DNA of 48,097 nt from an uncultured Clostridia bacterium (lineage in GTDB: Bacteria > Bacillota > Clostridia > Oscillospirales > Acutalibacteraceae). Both the position numbers and the translations under genes were made by a program. This document shows, in pieces, positions 42,212-48,097 of the stretch; position 1 is the first letter of the stretch; every line of letters starts with the position of its first letter. The notes beneath the pieces were generated by a model, which did not search any database, was not told the DNA's origin, and saw nothing but the letters and a program-made list of their open reading frames with translations. The stretch lies in NCBI GenBank assembly GCA_946183365.1, contig CAMHAH010000023.1, forward strand, positions 1 through 48,097. The letters run 5' to 3'.

Positions 42212-44473
42212 ATGAACAACAGAAAGAAAATTCTATGCGTCATCTTAGCTGTCGCTATGGTGATGAGCGTCTTTGGCATAATACCCGCGGGCGCTGAAGA
42301 GTTCAATGTCTACACCGCGCCGTCGGGAGCTTCTGTAGACGAGAGATATCCCGACTTTGAATTCAACTCGTCATGGTATGACGGCGTAAACATCACAGCC
42401 TATACGGGCAGCGCCGAGAAGGTAGTTATCCCGGAGACTATCGGCGGTTATAAGGTAGTCGGTATAGGCGAATACGCGTTCGCTTACAGCCCCTCTGTCA
42501 AGACCGTTACAGTCCCCGATACCGTAGAGGATATGTACTGGAACTGCATGGGAGTTATCCACAGTGACGATGACTACGGTAAAGGCACCTATGTAGAGGG
42601 CTTCACTATAGAGGGAAGTCTTTTTTCAGCGGCTATGCGTTACGCTAAGGATAACGGATATAATTTTGTCACCTCTGAAGTACCCGAGAGCATCGCACTC
42701 GGCGAGACAAAGTCTGTCGGTCAGAAGGGCGTGCTCAAGTTCACAGCTGAAAAGGATATGAATGTCCGTTTCGATTATTCTAAGGATCTCGCTGTCAACT
42801 GCACACTTTACGACAGTGATTTTGACCGTGTACAGTACGGTAATTACAGCCGCAACGTACTTTGCGCGCACGTTACCGCCGGAGAGACCTATTATCTTAA
42901 CCTCAGATTGGATCACAACATAGACGTAGATCATATAGATGTAACGGCAACAGAAACAGGCGAGTATGAGCATACTCCCTTTGCCGACGGAGTAACCACC
43001 GCGATAGAAAAATATATCGGTGAAACTCCCGAGAACCTCACTATCCCCGAGATCATCGAGAACTACACCGTTACAACGCTCGCGTATTACAGCTTTATGG
43101 ATTGCACAAATCTCAAGAGCGTTACCCTGCCCAAAACTCTGAAGACCATCAGCGGAAGCGCATTCAGCGGATCATCGATCGAGAAGATAGATATCCCCAG
43201 CGGAGTAGAAGAGATATACGCGTACGCTTTCTCAAATTGCTCTACTCTTGACGAGGTAAAAGTTCCGAATTCAGTCAAGTCCATCGGCCAGGGCGCGTTC
43301 AGAGGAACAAAATGGTATAACGATCAACCCGACGGAGCGATCTATTTAGGAAAGGTACTCTACGAGTATAAGGGTAATAATCCCACCGAGATCAGTATCA
43401 AGGAAGGCACAAAGAGCATCACAGGCAGCGCCTTCTCAAAGCGTTCAACAGCGGATGAAGCTCTGAAAAAGGTAACTGTTCCCGATACCGTTACCGAGAT
43501 AGGTTCCGGTGTCTTCACCTCCTGCTCGGCTCTTGAGGAAGTTAAGCTGAGCGCTTCTCTCACCGGCATCAGCGACAGGATGTTCGCCGGCTGCACGAGC
43601 CTTAAGTCCTTCGATATTCCTTACGGCATTGAAGAAATAGGCTTTGACGCTTTCTACAATTGCACAAGTCTGGAATACATAAATATTCCCGACACCGTAA
43701 AGACCATTGGTTGGAACGCGTTCTATCTCTGCCCCGCTCTAAAGTCAGTCACAATTCCGAGATCGGTTCAGAGCATCGATTATAACGCTTTCGGATACCA
43801 AAGATACGGCGAAAAGGATGACGACTTTGTTATCTACGGCTATAAAGGAACCGCCGCTGAAGAGTACGCGACTGAACACGGCTTCAAATTTGTATCCATA
43901 GAGGATAAGACCGACCCGGAGACAAACGTAGCGTTTACAGTGCCCGACGACGTAACCATGAACGTTGAAGAAGCTTCTACGGACAACGGCACGATAGCGA
44001 AAGCCGCCGATAACCTCTCCGAGGGCAGCAAGTTCATCGTAGCCTACGATATGTCCTACCTCAAAGACAGCTTTAAGGCTCAGCCCGACGCTCCCGTCAC
44101 CGTAAAGATCCCCTGCTCCGCTCCTGACTGCAAGGTATACTATATCGACGATAACGGCGATCTGACCGACATGAACGCTCATTATGAGGACGGATACCTG
44201 GTATTCACAACCGATCATTTCAGTGTATACGCTGTAGCTCAGATCGGTTATATGCTCGGTGACGTCGACAGCAACGGCGAGGTAGAAGCCATTGACGCGA
44301 CCTTCATCCAGCGTCACTCCATCGATACATATGTACCGATCAGCGAGAAAAAACTAATGGACGGCGATATAGACGGCGACGGCGAGATCACCGCTTTAGA
44401 CGCTACCTTTATCCAGCGCTATACGACATCCGCGTCGACCCCCTTCCCCATCGGCGAATATGTAACAAGATAA
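42212..44473 (+). CDS. Secreted BspA-type leucine-rich-repeat protein with C-terminal dockerin (753 aa)
   Basis: ATG 42212 (MNNRKKILCVILAVAM) follows TTAAGGAGGTACAC; an earlier in-frame ATG (42164) lacks a site and lies next to the promoter. Signal peptide 1-29. An isolated LRR precedes a beta-rich region (about 150-270). A block of about ten LRR_5-type repeats follows (for example TLPKTLKTISGSAFSG, VPNSVKSIGQGAFRG, IPDTVKTIGWNAFYLC; about 285-555). After a linker comes a type-I dockerin (about 686-745) with two canonical loops (DVDSNGEVEAID and DIDGDGEITALD). LRR_5 proteins usually mediate adhesion or protein binding. The dockerin would plug it into a cohesin scaffold. It is divergent from the B12 operon. 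Confidence 0.92.
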   Translation: MNNRKKILCVILAVAMVMSVFGIIPAGAEEFNVYTAPSGASVDERYPDFEFNSSWYDGVNITAYTGSAEKVVIPETIGGYKVVGIGEYAFAYSPSVKTVTVPDTVEDMYWNCMGVIHSDDDYGKGTYVEGFTIEGSLFSAAMRYAKDNGYNFVTSEVPESIALGETKSVGQKGVLKFTAEKDMNVRFDYSKDLAVNCTLYDSDFDRVQYGNYSRNVLCAHVTAGETYYLNLRLDHNIDVDHIDVTATETGEYEHTPFADGVTTAIEKYIGETPENLTIPEIIENYTVTTLAYYSFMDCTNLKSVTLPKTLKTISGSAFSGSSIEKIDIPSGVEEIYAYAFSNCSTLDEVKVPNSVKSIGQGAFRGTKWYNDQPDGAIYLGKVLYEYKGNNPTEISIKEGTKSITGSAFSKRSTADEALKKVTVPDTVTEIGSGVFTSCSALEEVKLSASLTGISDRMFAGCTSLKSFDIPYGIEEIGFDAFYNCTSLEYINIPDTVKTIGWNAFYLCPALKSVTIPRSVQSIDYNAFGYQRYGEKDDDFVIYGYKGTAAEEYATEHGFKFVSIEDKTDPETNVAFTVPDDVTMNVEEASTDNGTIAKAADNLSEGSKFIVAYDMSYLKDSFKAQPDAPVTVKIPCSAPDCKVYYIDDNGDLTDMNAHYEDGYLVFTTDHFSVYAVAQIGYMLGDVDSNGEVEAIDATFIQRHSIDTYVPISEKKLMDGDIDGDGEITALDATFIQRYTTSASTPFPIGEYVTR

Positions 44474-44495
44474 AACAACATAAAGCAAAAAAATC

Positions 44496-44522
44496 AGCCC
44501 ATCTCTGTTTTAGAGATGGGCT
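44496..44522. terminator. Strong hairpin terminator after the LRR-dockerin gene
   Basis: A perfect 11-bp stem AGCCCATCTCT (44496-44506) / AGAGATGGGCT (44512-44522). On the minus strand it is followed by T7, so it works best for minus-strand transcripts; on the plus strand the tail is weak. Confidence 0.75.
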
Positions 44523-44591
44523 GTATCTGTAGAAAAGCCTATAAAAGTTATAAAACTAAATAGTGTAAGAATAGCAGAAGTGTTCATCAGC

Positions 44592-44610
44592 CTCCCTTTA
44601 CCAAAGGGAG
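44592..44610. repeat. Small intergenic hairpin (CTCCCTTT/AAAGGGAG)
   Basis: A perfect 8-bp stem with a 3-nt loop sits between the two terminators. This motif with flanking GCC/GGC is a common dispersed hairpin in Firmicute intergenic DNA, as I recall. No gene lies in 44474-44694. Confidence 0.55.
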
Positions 44611-44658
44611 CCTTGGAAATCGTCTGCCTCTTTCTGATCTATCTTTTTCTACAAGCTA

Positions 44659-44685
44659 AGCCCCTCTCCGTAACGGAAAGGGGCT
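44659..44685 (-). terminator. Terminator of the unknown membrane protein gene
   Basis: AGCCCCT (44659-44665) pairs with AGGGGCT (44679-44685), extended by an inner CCGT/ACGG stem. It lies 10 bp past the stop at 44695. Confidence 0.65.
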
Positions 44686-44694
44686 GTAATCATA

Positions 44695-45840
44695 TCACTT
44701 TTCTTTTTTCTTGCCGAATATTTTATTGAACAGGTTCTTAAAAAAGTACCCTGTATGTGTGAATGCGATCTTTATATAAGTACCGATAGTACCGAAGAAG
44801 CGCTGGAAGAAAGTTCGTTTCTCAGTAGGCTCTTTGAAGTAGGTATCGAAGTAATCGGTACCGTCGTCTATGCTCTCGCCCTCGTCCTCAAAATACGCTA
44901 CGCCCTTATTGGGATCTCGCTCTCTTACGCTGATATCGAGACCCGCCATCTCGTCCGCCTCGGCTCGTGAGCTGAACTCCTCGTCGTCCTTATAGCCGAG
45001 CGACTGTTCAAAGCTGATGTTTTTGTCCTCTTCAAAAGCACTGATATCCGTCGAGCCGTTCTCAGTCTCTGTTGAAGCGGCTGCCCGTCGGGCTTTTCGC
45101 TCCTCAAGCTTACGCTTTTTGGCATTATCATTGTGCTTGTATATAACAGATACAGCAAGTGAGATAGCCGCTAACAGTCCGACCCAAAGCAACAGCCGCC
45201 ACCACTCAAAGACAGCGCCGGTGTTTCGCTTGATATTATCAAAGCTTATCGAATTAGCGGCGTTGGCAAGCGCCTTAGCCTCGTCGGGAGCTATCGGCTC
45301 CTCAGACTTCTGGAGCATGAGGTCTATACGATAGCCGTTGATAACGGTGTTGCACTGGTTGATATAGACCGTCTCTGAGCCGACCGACGTACTGCGCTCG
45401 CTGTCAAAGAAAATGTTTCCGTTATGCTTTACCTCTACGGCAGAGCTCACGGTATTATCGCCGAGCATCGTATCTGTGATAGCCTTGCGTTCGGCAGCGG
45501 TAAGATCGGAATAGTTATTTACCGCTGTACTGTCCTCATCCTTAGCGACGATCAGACTGATCTGCAAAATCTTATCAGGGTCATAAGCCCTGAGATAGAT
45601 ATCAGCGAACCCGAAAGCGGTCATGGTCTCGTCATAATCGAGCCCGACCTCTGAGAAGACGCTGTCGCCGCGCGGTGTGTCTCGAGTTATGACATAATAG
45701 CTCTTCGGAATCTTCATCGACATTCCGAACTCGTCAAAGCGGTAGGTATCGTCGATAGCAGCGGCGCTTATCGCAAAAGCTGAAAAAGCCAAAACAACTA
45801 CGGCAATTACCGCCGTCAGCTTTAATAACCGCCTGCGCAT
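44695..45840 (-). CDS. Unknown single-pass membrane protein with signal peptide (381 aa)
   Basis: I do not recognise the family. The start is ATG 45840 (MRRRLLKLTAVIAVVV) with GGAAGGAGGGTCTAT upstream. Signal peptide 1-29, then an extracellular domain of about 180 residues (FDEFGMSMKIPKSYYVITRD, QISLIVAKDEDSTAVNNYSD) like small lipoprotein/PsbP-type surface domains. A membrane helix (WWRLLLWVGLLAAISLAVSV) follows, then a long cytosolic tail that is first basic, then strongly acidic (about 265-345), and finally basic/aromatic (FFQRFFGTIGTYIKIAF ... KKKEK). The C-terminal segment is amphipathic and could touch the membrane. Confidence 0.8.
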   Translation of the reverse strand: MRRRLLKLTAVIAVVVLAFSAFAISAAAIDDTYRFDEFGMSMKIPKSYYVITRDTPRGDSVFSEVGLDYDETMTAFGFADIYLRAYDPDKILQISLIVAKDEDSTAVNNYSDLTAAERKAITDTMLGDNTVSSAVEVKHNGNIFFDSERSTSVGSETVYINQCNTVINGYRIDLMLQKSEEPIAPDEAKALANAANSISFDNIKRNTGAVFEWWRLLLWVGLLAAISLAVSVIYKHNDNAKKRKLEERKARRAAASTETENGSTDISAFEEDKNISFEQSLGYKDDEEFSSRAEADEMAGLDISVRERDPNKGVAYFEDEGESIDDGTDYFDTYFKEPTEKRTFFQRFFGTIGTYIKIAFTHTGYFFKNLFNKIFGKKKEK

Positions 45841-45894
45841 ATAGACCCTCCTTCCGCTTTCGGTAAACAAGCCCTGTTAACCTATTGTAAAGAT

Positions 45895-45923
45895 ATTATA
45901 TCTCTTTTTTCGACAAAAAACAA
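45895..45923 (-). promoter_or_regulatory. Promoter of the unknown membrane protein gene
   Basis: Minus strand: TTGTTT (45923-45918), 17-bp spacer, TATAAT (45900-45895). Confidence 0.55.
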
Positions 45924-45957
45924 TAGTCAAAACAAGGTTTTTGAGAGTTGACAATAC

Positions 45958-45986
45958 TTTTTTCTTCGGTTATAATAATACAGCTG
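45958..45986 (+). promoter_or_regulatory. Strong promoter upstream of the tRNA-Pro duplication
   Basis: TTGACA (45958-45963), a 17-bp spacer and TATAAT (45981-45986): a perfect consensus. The start near 45993 would transcribe the truncated tRNA copy first and then the intact tRNA. Confidence 0.8.
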
Positions 45987-46036
45987 ACTGTCGTGACGAT
46001 GATTATCGCACTTTCTCAGTCGCATAATAAACGTTT

Positions 46037-46075
46037 CGGGGTGTAGCGCAGTTGGTAGCGCGCCTGCTTTGGGAG
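46037..46075 (+). pseudogene. Truncated duplicate of tRNA-Pro (5' half)
   Basis: 39 bases identical to the first 39 bases of the intact tRNA-Pro at 46214, from the acceptor 5' strand through the D-arm and anticodon TGG to the base of the 3' anticodon stem. After that the sequence diverges (TAAGGAGC). It cannot fold as a tRNA. It sits directly behind the consensus promoter, in the position expected of the original gene. Confidence 0.9.
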
Positions 46076-46213
46076 TAAGGAGCTTTTACCGACTTTTCCG
46101 CCGAACGGCTCCGAATATTCGCTTAAACAGTGGGTTCTTTCAAGAATTCAAGTTCGGCAAAACTTCGCTTGACCACAACGATGACCACAAACAGAACAAT
46201 TTCATAAAAATTT

Positions 46214-46289
46214 CGGGGTGTAGCGCAGTTGGTAGCGCGCCTGCTTTGGGAGCAGGATGTCGGGGGTTCAAATCCCTTCACTCCGACCA
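46214..46289 (+). tRNA. tRNA-Pro (anticodon TGG)
   Basis: 76 nt with encoded CCA. Acceptor CGGGGTG / CACTCCG (one G-U pair), D-arm GCGCAGTTGGTAGCGC, anticodon stem CCTGC/GCAGG with loop TTTGGGA (anticodon TGG, reads CCN codons), T-arm with loop TTCAAAT. Followed by a terminator at 46297-46334. Confidence 0.97.
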
Positions 46290-46296
46290 TATCAAG

Positions 46297-46334
46297 ACCA
46301 TACCGTTGATACAATGTCGATGGTATGGTTTTTC
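46297..46334 (+). terminator. tRNA-Pro terminator
   Basis: ACCATACC (46297-46304) pairs with GGTATGGT (46322-46329), followed by TTTTT. Confidence 0.75.
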
Positions 46335-46395
46335 TCATTCCTAAGCCATTTCTCAAAGATAGTTCCTTTATGCTAAGTAAATAATTGAACACAAA

Positions 46396-46450
46396 AACGC
46401 CCTGTTTCCCGGTTTTGATAAGCTGCCGAAAAACAGAGCGTTCATTTTTT
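46396..46450. terminator. Long hairpin with T-runs on both strands
   Basis: AACGCCCTGTTT (46396-46407) pairs with AAACAGAGCGTT (46431-46442), one mismatch, followed by CATTTTTT. On the minus strand the tail is TTTTTGTG, so it may serve the decayed minus-strand fragments to the right. Confidence 0.6.
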
Positions 46451-46478
46451 ATCGCGAAATTAGAATTATAATTGATAA

Positions 46479-46550
46479 GCGGTCGGTGAGTGCCGATATG
46501 CGGTCGGTCTATAGTCTTTTGCGGTCGGTGGCTCACTATATGCGGTCGGT
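46479..46550. repeat. Iteron-like array: GCGGTCGGT four times at exactly 21-bp spacing
   Basis: GCGGTCGGT starts at 46479, 46500, 46521 and 46542. The 9-bp core is exact in all four copies and the 12-bp spacers differ, so only the core is under selection or recently spread. 21 bp is two helical turns, placing all cores on one DNA face. In translation this gives a 7-residue HRP-type repeat, but no good gene spans it. Confidence 0.9.
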
Positions 46551-46558
46551 GAGTTGAT

Positions 46559-46728
46559 TTAGACAATCCCTTTTCGCTTTTTCCAATCCTCTATCAATCC
46601 ATCGATTTCCTTTTGAAACTTATCATCAGCCTCAAAATATCATCGTTCTGGTGTTCATCTACAACATGATAGTATTTCTTGCCATCCACTTCAATCTCAA
46701 GGCAAACATAATAGCTTGCACATCTCTC
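46559..46728 (-). pseudogene. Frameshifted small-protein remnant
   Basis: Minus-strand reading gives ERCASYYVCLEIEVDGKKYY and HVVDEHQNDDI. A one-base frameshift near 46642 then restores EADDKFQKEIDGLIEDWKKR and KGIV-stop. Both halves look like real protein. No start codon is available. Not recognised. It is next to the fragment at 46733-47062 and the 21-bp array. Confidence 0.5.
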
Positions 46729-46732
46729 TTAG

Positions 46733-47062
46733 TTAGATATTGCAGCCCAGCACAGACAACAGCGATGCCGCTCCAGCGATCCCACCTTGTTGACACTCCG
46801 GACAGAAGCGCAAGTGATATGCCATCTCAATGCAATCTTCAGTCATGATGAGTTCGTTGATCTCTTCTCGAGTCATCAGCCCTCTGTAGATTTCCTCGTT
46901 TTGTTTCTCAGTACCGGTATAAGTAGCGTCAAAGACTTCCTTGAGTTCTTTGAGCGACACATTCCAAAGACCGTCCTTAGTATTCTTTAGTCCATTTCTG
47001 ATGCAGTATTCTGCTATACGGTAGGCGTAATTGAGTAGTGATGAGGAATAGGAGCAGTGATA
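46733..47062 (-). pseudogene. Remnant ORF without a proper start (FCPECQQGG protein)
   Basis: An open frame of 110 codons after an in-frame stop (47063-47065). It reads SLLNYAYRIAEYCIRNGLKN and onward to MTEDCIEMAYHLRFCPECQQ, then GGIAGAASLLSVLGCNI. The only start options are a GTG at 46960 in mid-protein, with no ribosome site. The coherent sequence upstream of it suggests a 5'-truncated gene. CPEC is a possible metal site. Family not recognised. Confidence 0.5.
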
Positions 47063-47159
47063 TTAACTGTATCAGATTTGGTAAAACTAGATGGCGACCG
47101 GAATCTCGGAGAAATTATTATATAAATATGAATATGTTCACAAAATGTTTACGTAAGAA

Positions 47160-47186
47160 TTAGCACTCTCCTCTTGACAGTGCTAA
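47160..47186 (+). promoter_or_regulatory. CIRCE operator (HrcA binding site)
   Basis: TTAGCACTC (47160-47168), 9-bp spacer, CAGTGCTAA (47178-47186): 17 of 18 arm positions match the CIRCE consensus inverted repeat. It overlaps the -35 of the hsp20 promoter, the usual position for HrcA repression relieved by heat shock. Confidence 0.9.
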
Positions 47187-47202
47187 AAAGCGGTGCTATA
47201 AT
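47174..47202 (+). promoter_or_regulatory. hsp20 promoter
   Basis: TTGACA (47174-47179), 17-bp spacer, TATAAT (47197-47202): perfect consensus with the -35 inside CIRCE. Start near 47209, about 90 nt of leader. Confidence 0.85.
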
Positions 47203-47299
47203 CATAATCGAACAGAGGAATGAAGATCGAATAGATGACCTCCATCCCCTTGCTCAGGTAACAAACAAAAAGATTGCAGTATCAAAGGAGGCATGACTT

Positions 47300-47746
47300 A
47301 TGTTACCGAGTATTTTTGGAGAGAGTTTGTTTGATGACTGGATGGGCTTCCCGTTCAGAGGCTTTGAATCCGATGTGGATCGCAAGCTGTATGGCAAACA
47401 TGCGGCTCATGTGATGAAGACCGATTTGAAGGAACACGATGAAGGCTATGAGCTAAAGGTGGACCTGCCGGGCTTCAAAAAGGATCAGATCGATTTGCAG
47501 TTGCAGAATGGCTACCTGACGATTACCGCTTCCAAGGGCCTCGAAGAAGAAGGCAAGGATAAGAAGGGCAAGATCGTTCATCAGGAACGCTACGAAGGCT
47601 CCATGACCAGAAGCTTCTATATCGGCGAGAATGTCAAGGAAGAAGATGTCCATGCCAAGTTTGAGGATGGCGTCCTGACGCTTGACTTCCCGAAGGAGAA
47701 GCCGGTAGCGCTTCCGGAACGCAAGACCATTCAGATCCAAGGCTAA
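47300..47746 (+). CDS. Hsp20/alpha-crystallin small heat-shock protein (148 aa)
   Basis: ATP-independent holdase chaperone. N-terminal aromatic segment (MLPSIFGESLFDDWMGFPF), then the alpha-crystallin domain (about 38-140) with YELKVDLPGFKKDQI, LQLQNGYLTITA, RSFYIGENVKEEDVHAKFED and GVLTLDFPKEK, and a short C-terminal tail. ATG 47300 has AAAGGAGGCATGACTT upstream. It is controlled by CIRCE and a consensus promoter and followed by a terminator, so it is a self-contained unit. It is flanked by repeat arrays and broken genes, which suggests it moved in with a mobile segment. Confidence 0.96.
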   Translation: MLPSIFGESLFDDWMGFPFRGFESDVDRKLYGKHAAHVMKTDLKEHDEGYELKVDLPGFKKDQIDLQLQNGYLTITASKGLEEEGKDKKGKIVHQERYEGSMTRSFYIGENVKEEDVHAKFEDGVLTLDFPKEKPVALPERKTIQIQG

Positions 47747-47759
47747 TCATTACTACTCC

Positions 47760-47792
47760 AGCGCCCTGCCAACCGCGGGGCGCTTTCTATTT
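47760..47792 (+). terminator. hsp20 terminator
   Basis: AGCGCCC (47760-47766) pairs with GGGCGCT (47778-47784), followed by TTTCTATTT. Confidence 0.8.
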
Positions 47793-47809
47793 CAGAGGAG
47801 ATGTTTGAA

Positions 47810-47872
47810 ATGAAAGAGAATTTGATTCTTGTTAACTACAAAGTTGAAAGCGAAGCATATAAGTCCAAGTGA
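47810..47872 (+). pseudogene. Truncated N-terminus of a small protein behind hsp20
   Basis: ATG 47810, with AGAGGAG upstream, begins MKENLILVNYKVESEAYKSK and then hits TGA after 20 codons. The start looks like a genuine protein N-terminus, possibly the small stress-associated protein I recall behind similar hsp20 genes. The frame is cut at about 47868, where the DNA changes character. Junction or truncation is inferred. Confidence 0.5.
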
Positions 47873-48097
47873 AGCCCGGTGGTTTCTTGAGGAGCGTAAG
47901 AGAATCAATAACGGCAAAGCTAAAAGGGCAGCCGATCAGAAGAAAGTGACCGCACCCTCTAAAAAAGTGAACGCAGGCTTGAAAAAGCGAACGCAAGGGT
48001 CTGAAAAGTGAACGCGGGAATGTGAAAACCGCTACTCACCGTCCGCATATTCTGACTGTATCATTTCTATGGTGCAGAGCCAAAACAGCCGTCAAGC
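47873..48097. other. Right-end segment: possible C-terminal gene fragment, then repeat array
   Basis: An open plus-strand frame (about 47865-48011) reads EARWFLEERKRINNGKAKRA and continues to a TGA at 48009, with no start of its own. It could be the 3' end of a gene joined to the truncated ORF at 47810. Its last part is encoded by the 21-bp repeats (KKVTAPS, KKVNAGL, KKRTQGS). I see no recognisable gene in 48012-48097. Confidence 0.35.
47942..48016 (+). repeat. Second ~21-bp-period array: AAAGTGAACGCA-type units (4 copies)
   Basis: Units GTGACCGCA (47946), GTGAACGCA (47967), GCGAACGCA (47987) and GTGAACGCG (48008), each preceded by an A-run, are spaced 21, 20 and 21 bp. The core resembles the minus-strand reading of the 46479-46550 array (CCGACCGCA), so the two arrays point outward from the hsp20 region. 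Confidence 0.75.

Noticed and set aside
43745..44317. 190-codon minus-strand ORF opposite the LRR-dockerin gene
   Set aside because: Shadow frame, no ribosome site; the sense gene has clear signal peptide, LRRs and dockerin.
46479..46550. CRISPR array
   Set aside because: Repeats of 9 bp with 12-bp spacers are far too short, and no cas genes are present.
46123..46566. Minus-strand ORF of 147 codons containing VGVKGFEPPTSCSQSRRATN
   Set aside because: That stretch is the antisense of tRNA-Pro, a well-known false gene. It also runs through the tRNA terminator and the 21-bp array.

Overview
The window looks like chromosomal DNA from an anaerobic, Gram-positive gut bacterium close to Ruminococcus (Oscillospiraceae). 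Three features support this: an [FeFe] hydrogenase paired with a NuoF-like flavoprotein, three secreted dockerin proteins with Thr/Pro linkers, and mid-range GC with strong Shine-Dalgarno sites. No species can be named from sequence alone.

Layout. 1-2415 (+): end of a HydB/NuoF-like gene and complete hydA. 2416-4088: a repeat-rich gap, a small hypothetical gene and a lone phage-type replication gene. 4095-9237 (-): an ECF sigma factor translationally linked to a membrane-anchored beta-propeller protein, plus a second propeller paralogue. 9444-14504 (-): a 1686-residue secreted protein with an N-terminal dockerin, five cohesin-like repeats and three starch-binding-like C-terminal modules. 14806-22171 (-): rpoB-rpoC. 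22626-23372 (+): birA. 23426-27931 (-): proB-proA-proC, patatin and phosphoribosyltransferase-like genes, with MITE-like inverted repeats on both sides of proB. 28232-28939 (-): purC. 29167-34775 (+): a C_GCAxxG_C_C protein, an M16C peptidase and a second dockerin protein. 34892-35584 (-): a VWA protein.

The most interesting locus is 35687-42049 (-). A consensus promoter and a cobalamin riboswitch ending in a UUCG-loop terminator control five close-packed genes. These encode a surface-anchored ligand-domain protein, a membrane protein with an alpha/alpha-barrel plus DUF4430 beta-domain (the domain order of intrinsic factor and transcobalamin), EcfT, a fused double EcfA ATPase and an ECF S-component. 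I read it as a B12 capture-and-import system with bacterial intrinsic-factor-like binding proteins.

42212-45840 holds a BspA-type LRR dockerin protein (+) and an unknown membrane protein (-). The right end (45958-48097) has a tRNA-Pro with a truncated duplicate of its 5' half, an exact 21-bp-period repeat array, decayed gene fragments, a CIRCE-controlled hsp20 and a second ~21-bp array in the opposite orientation. It reads like a horizontally acquired or rearranged segment.
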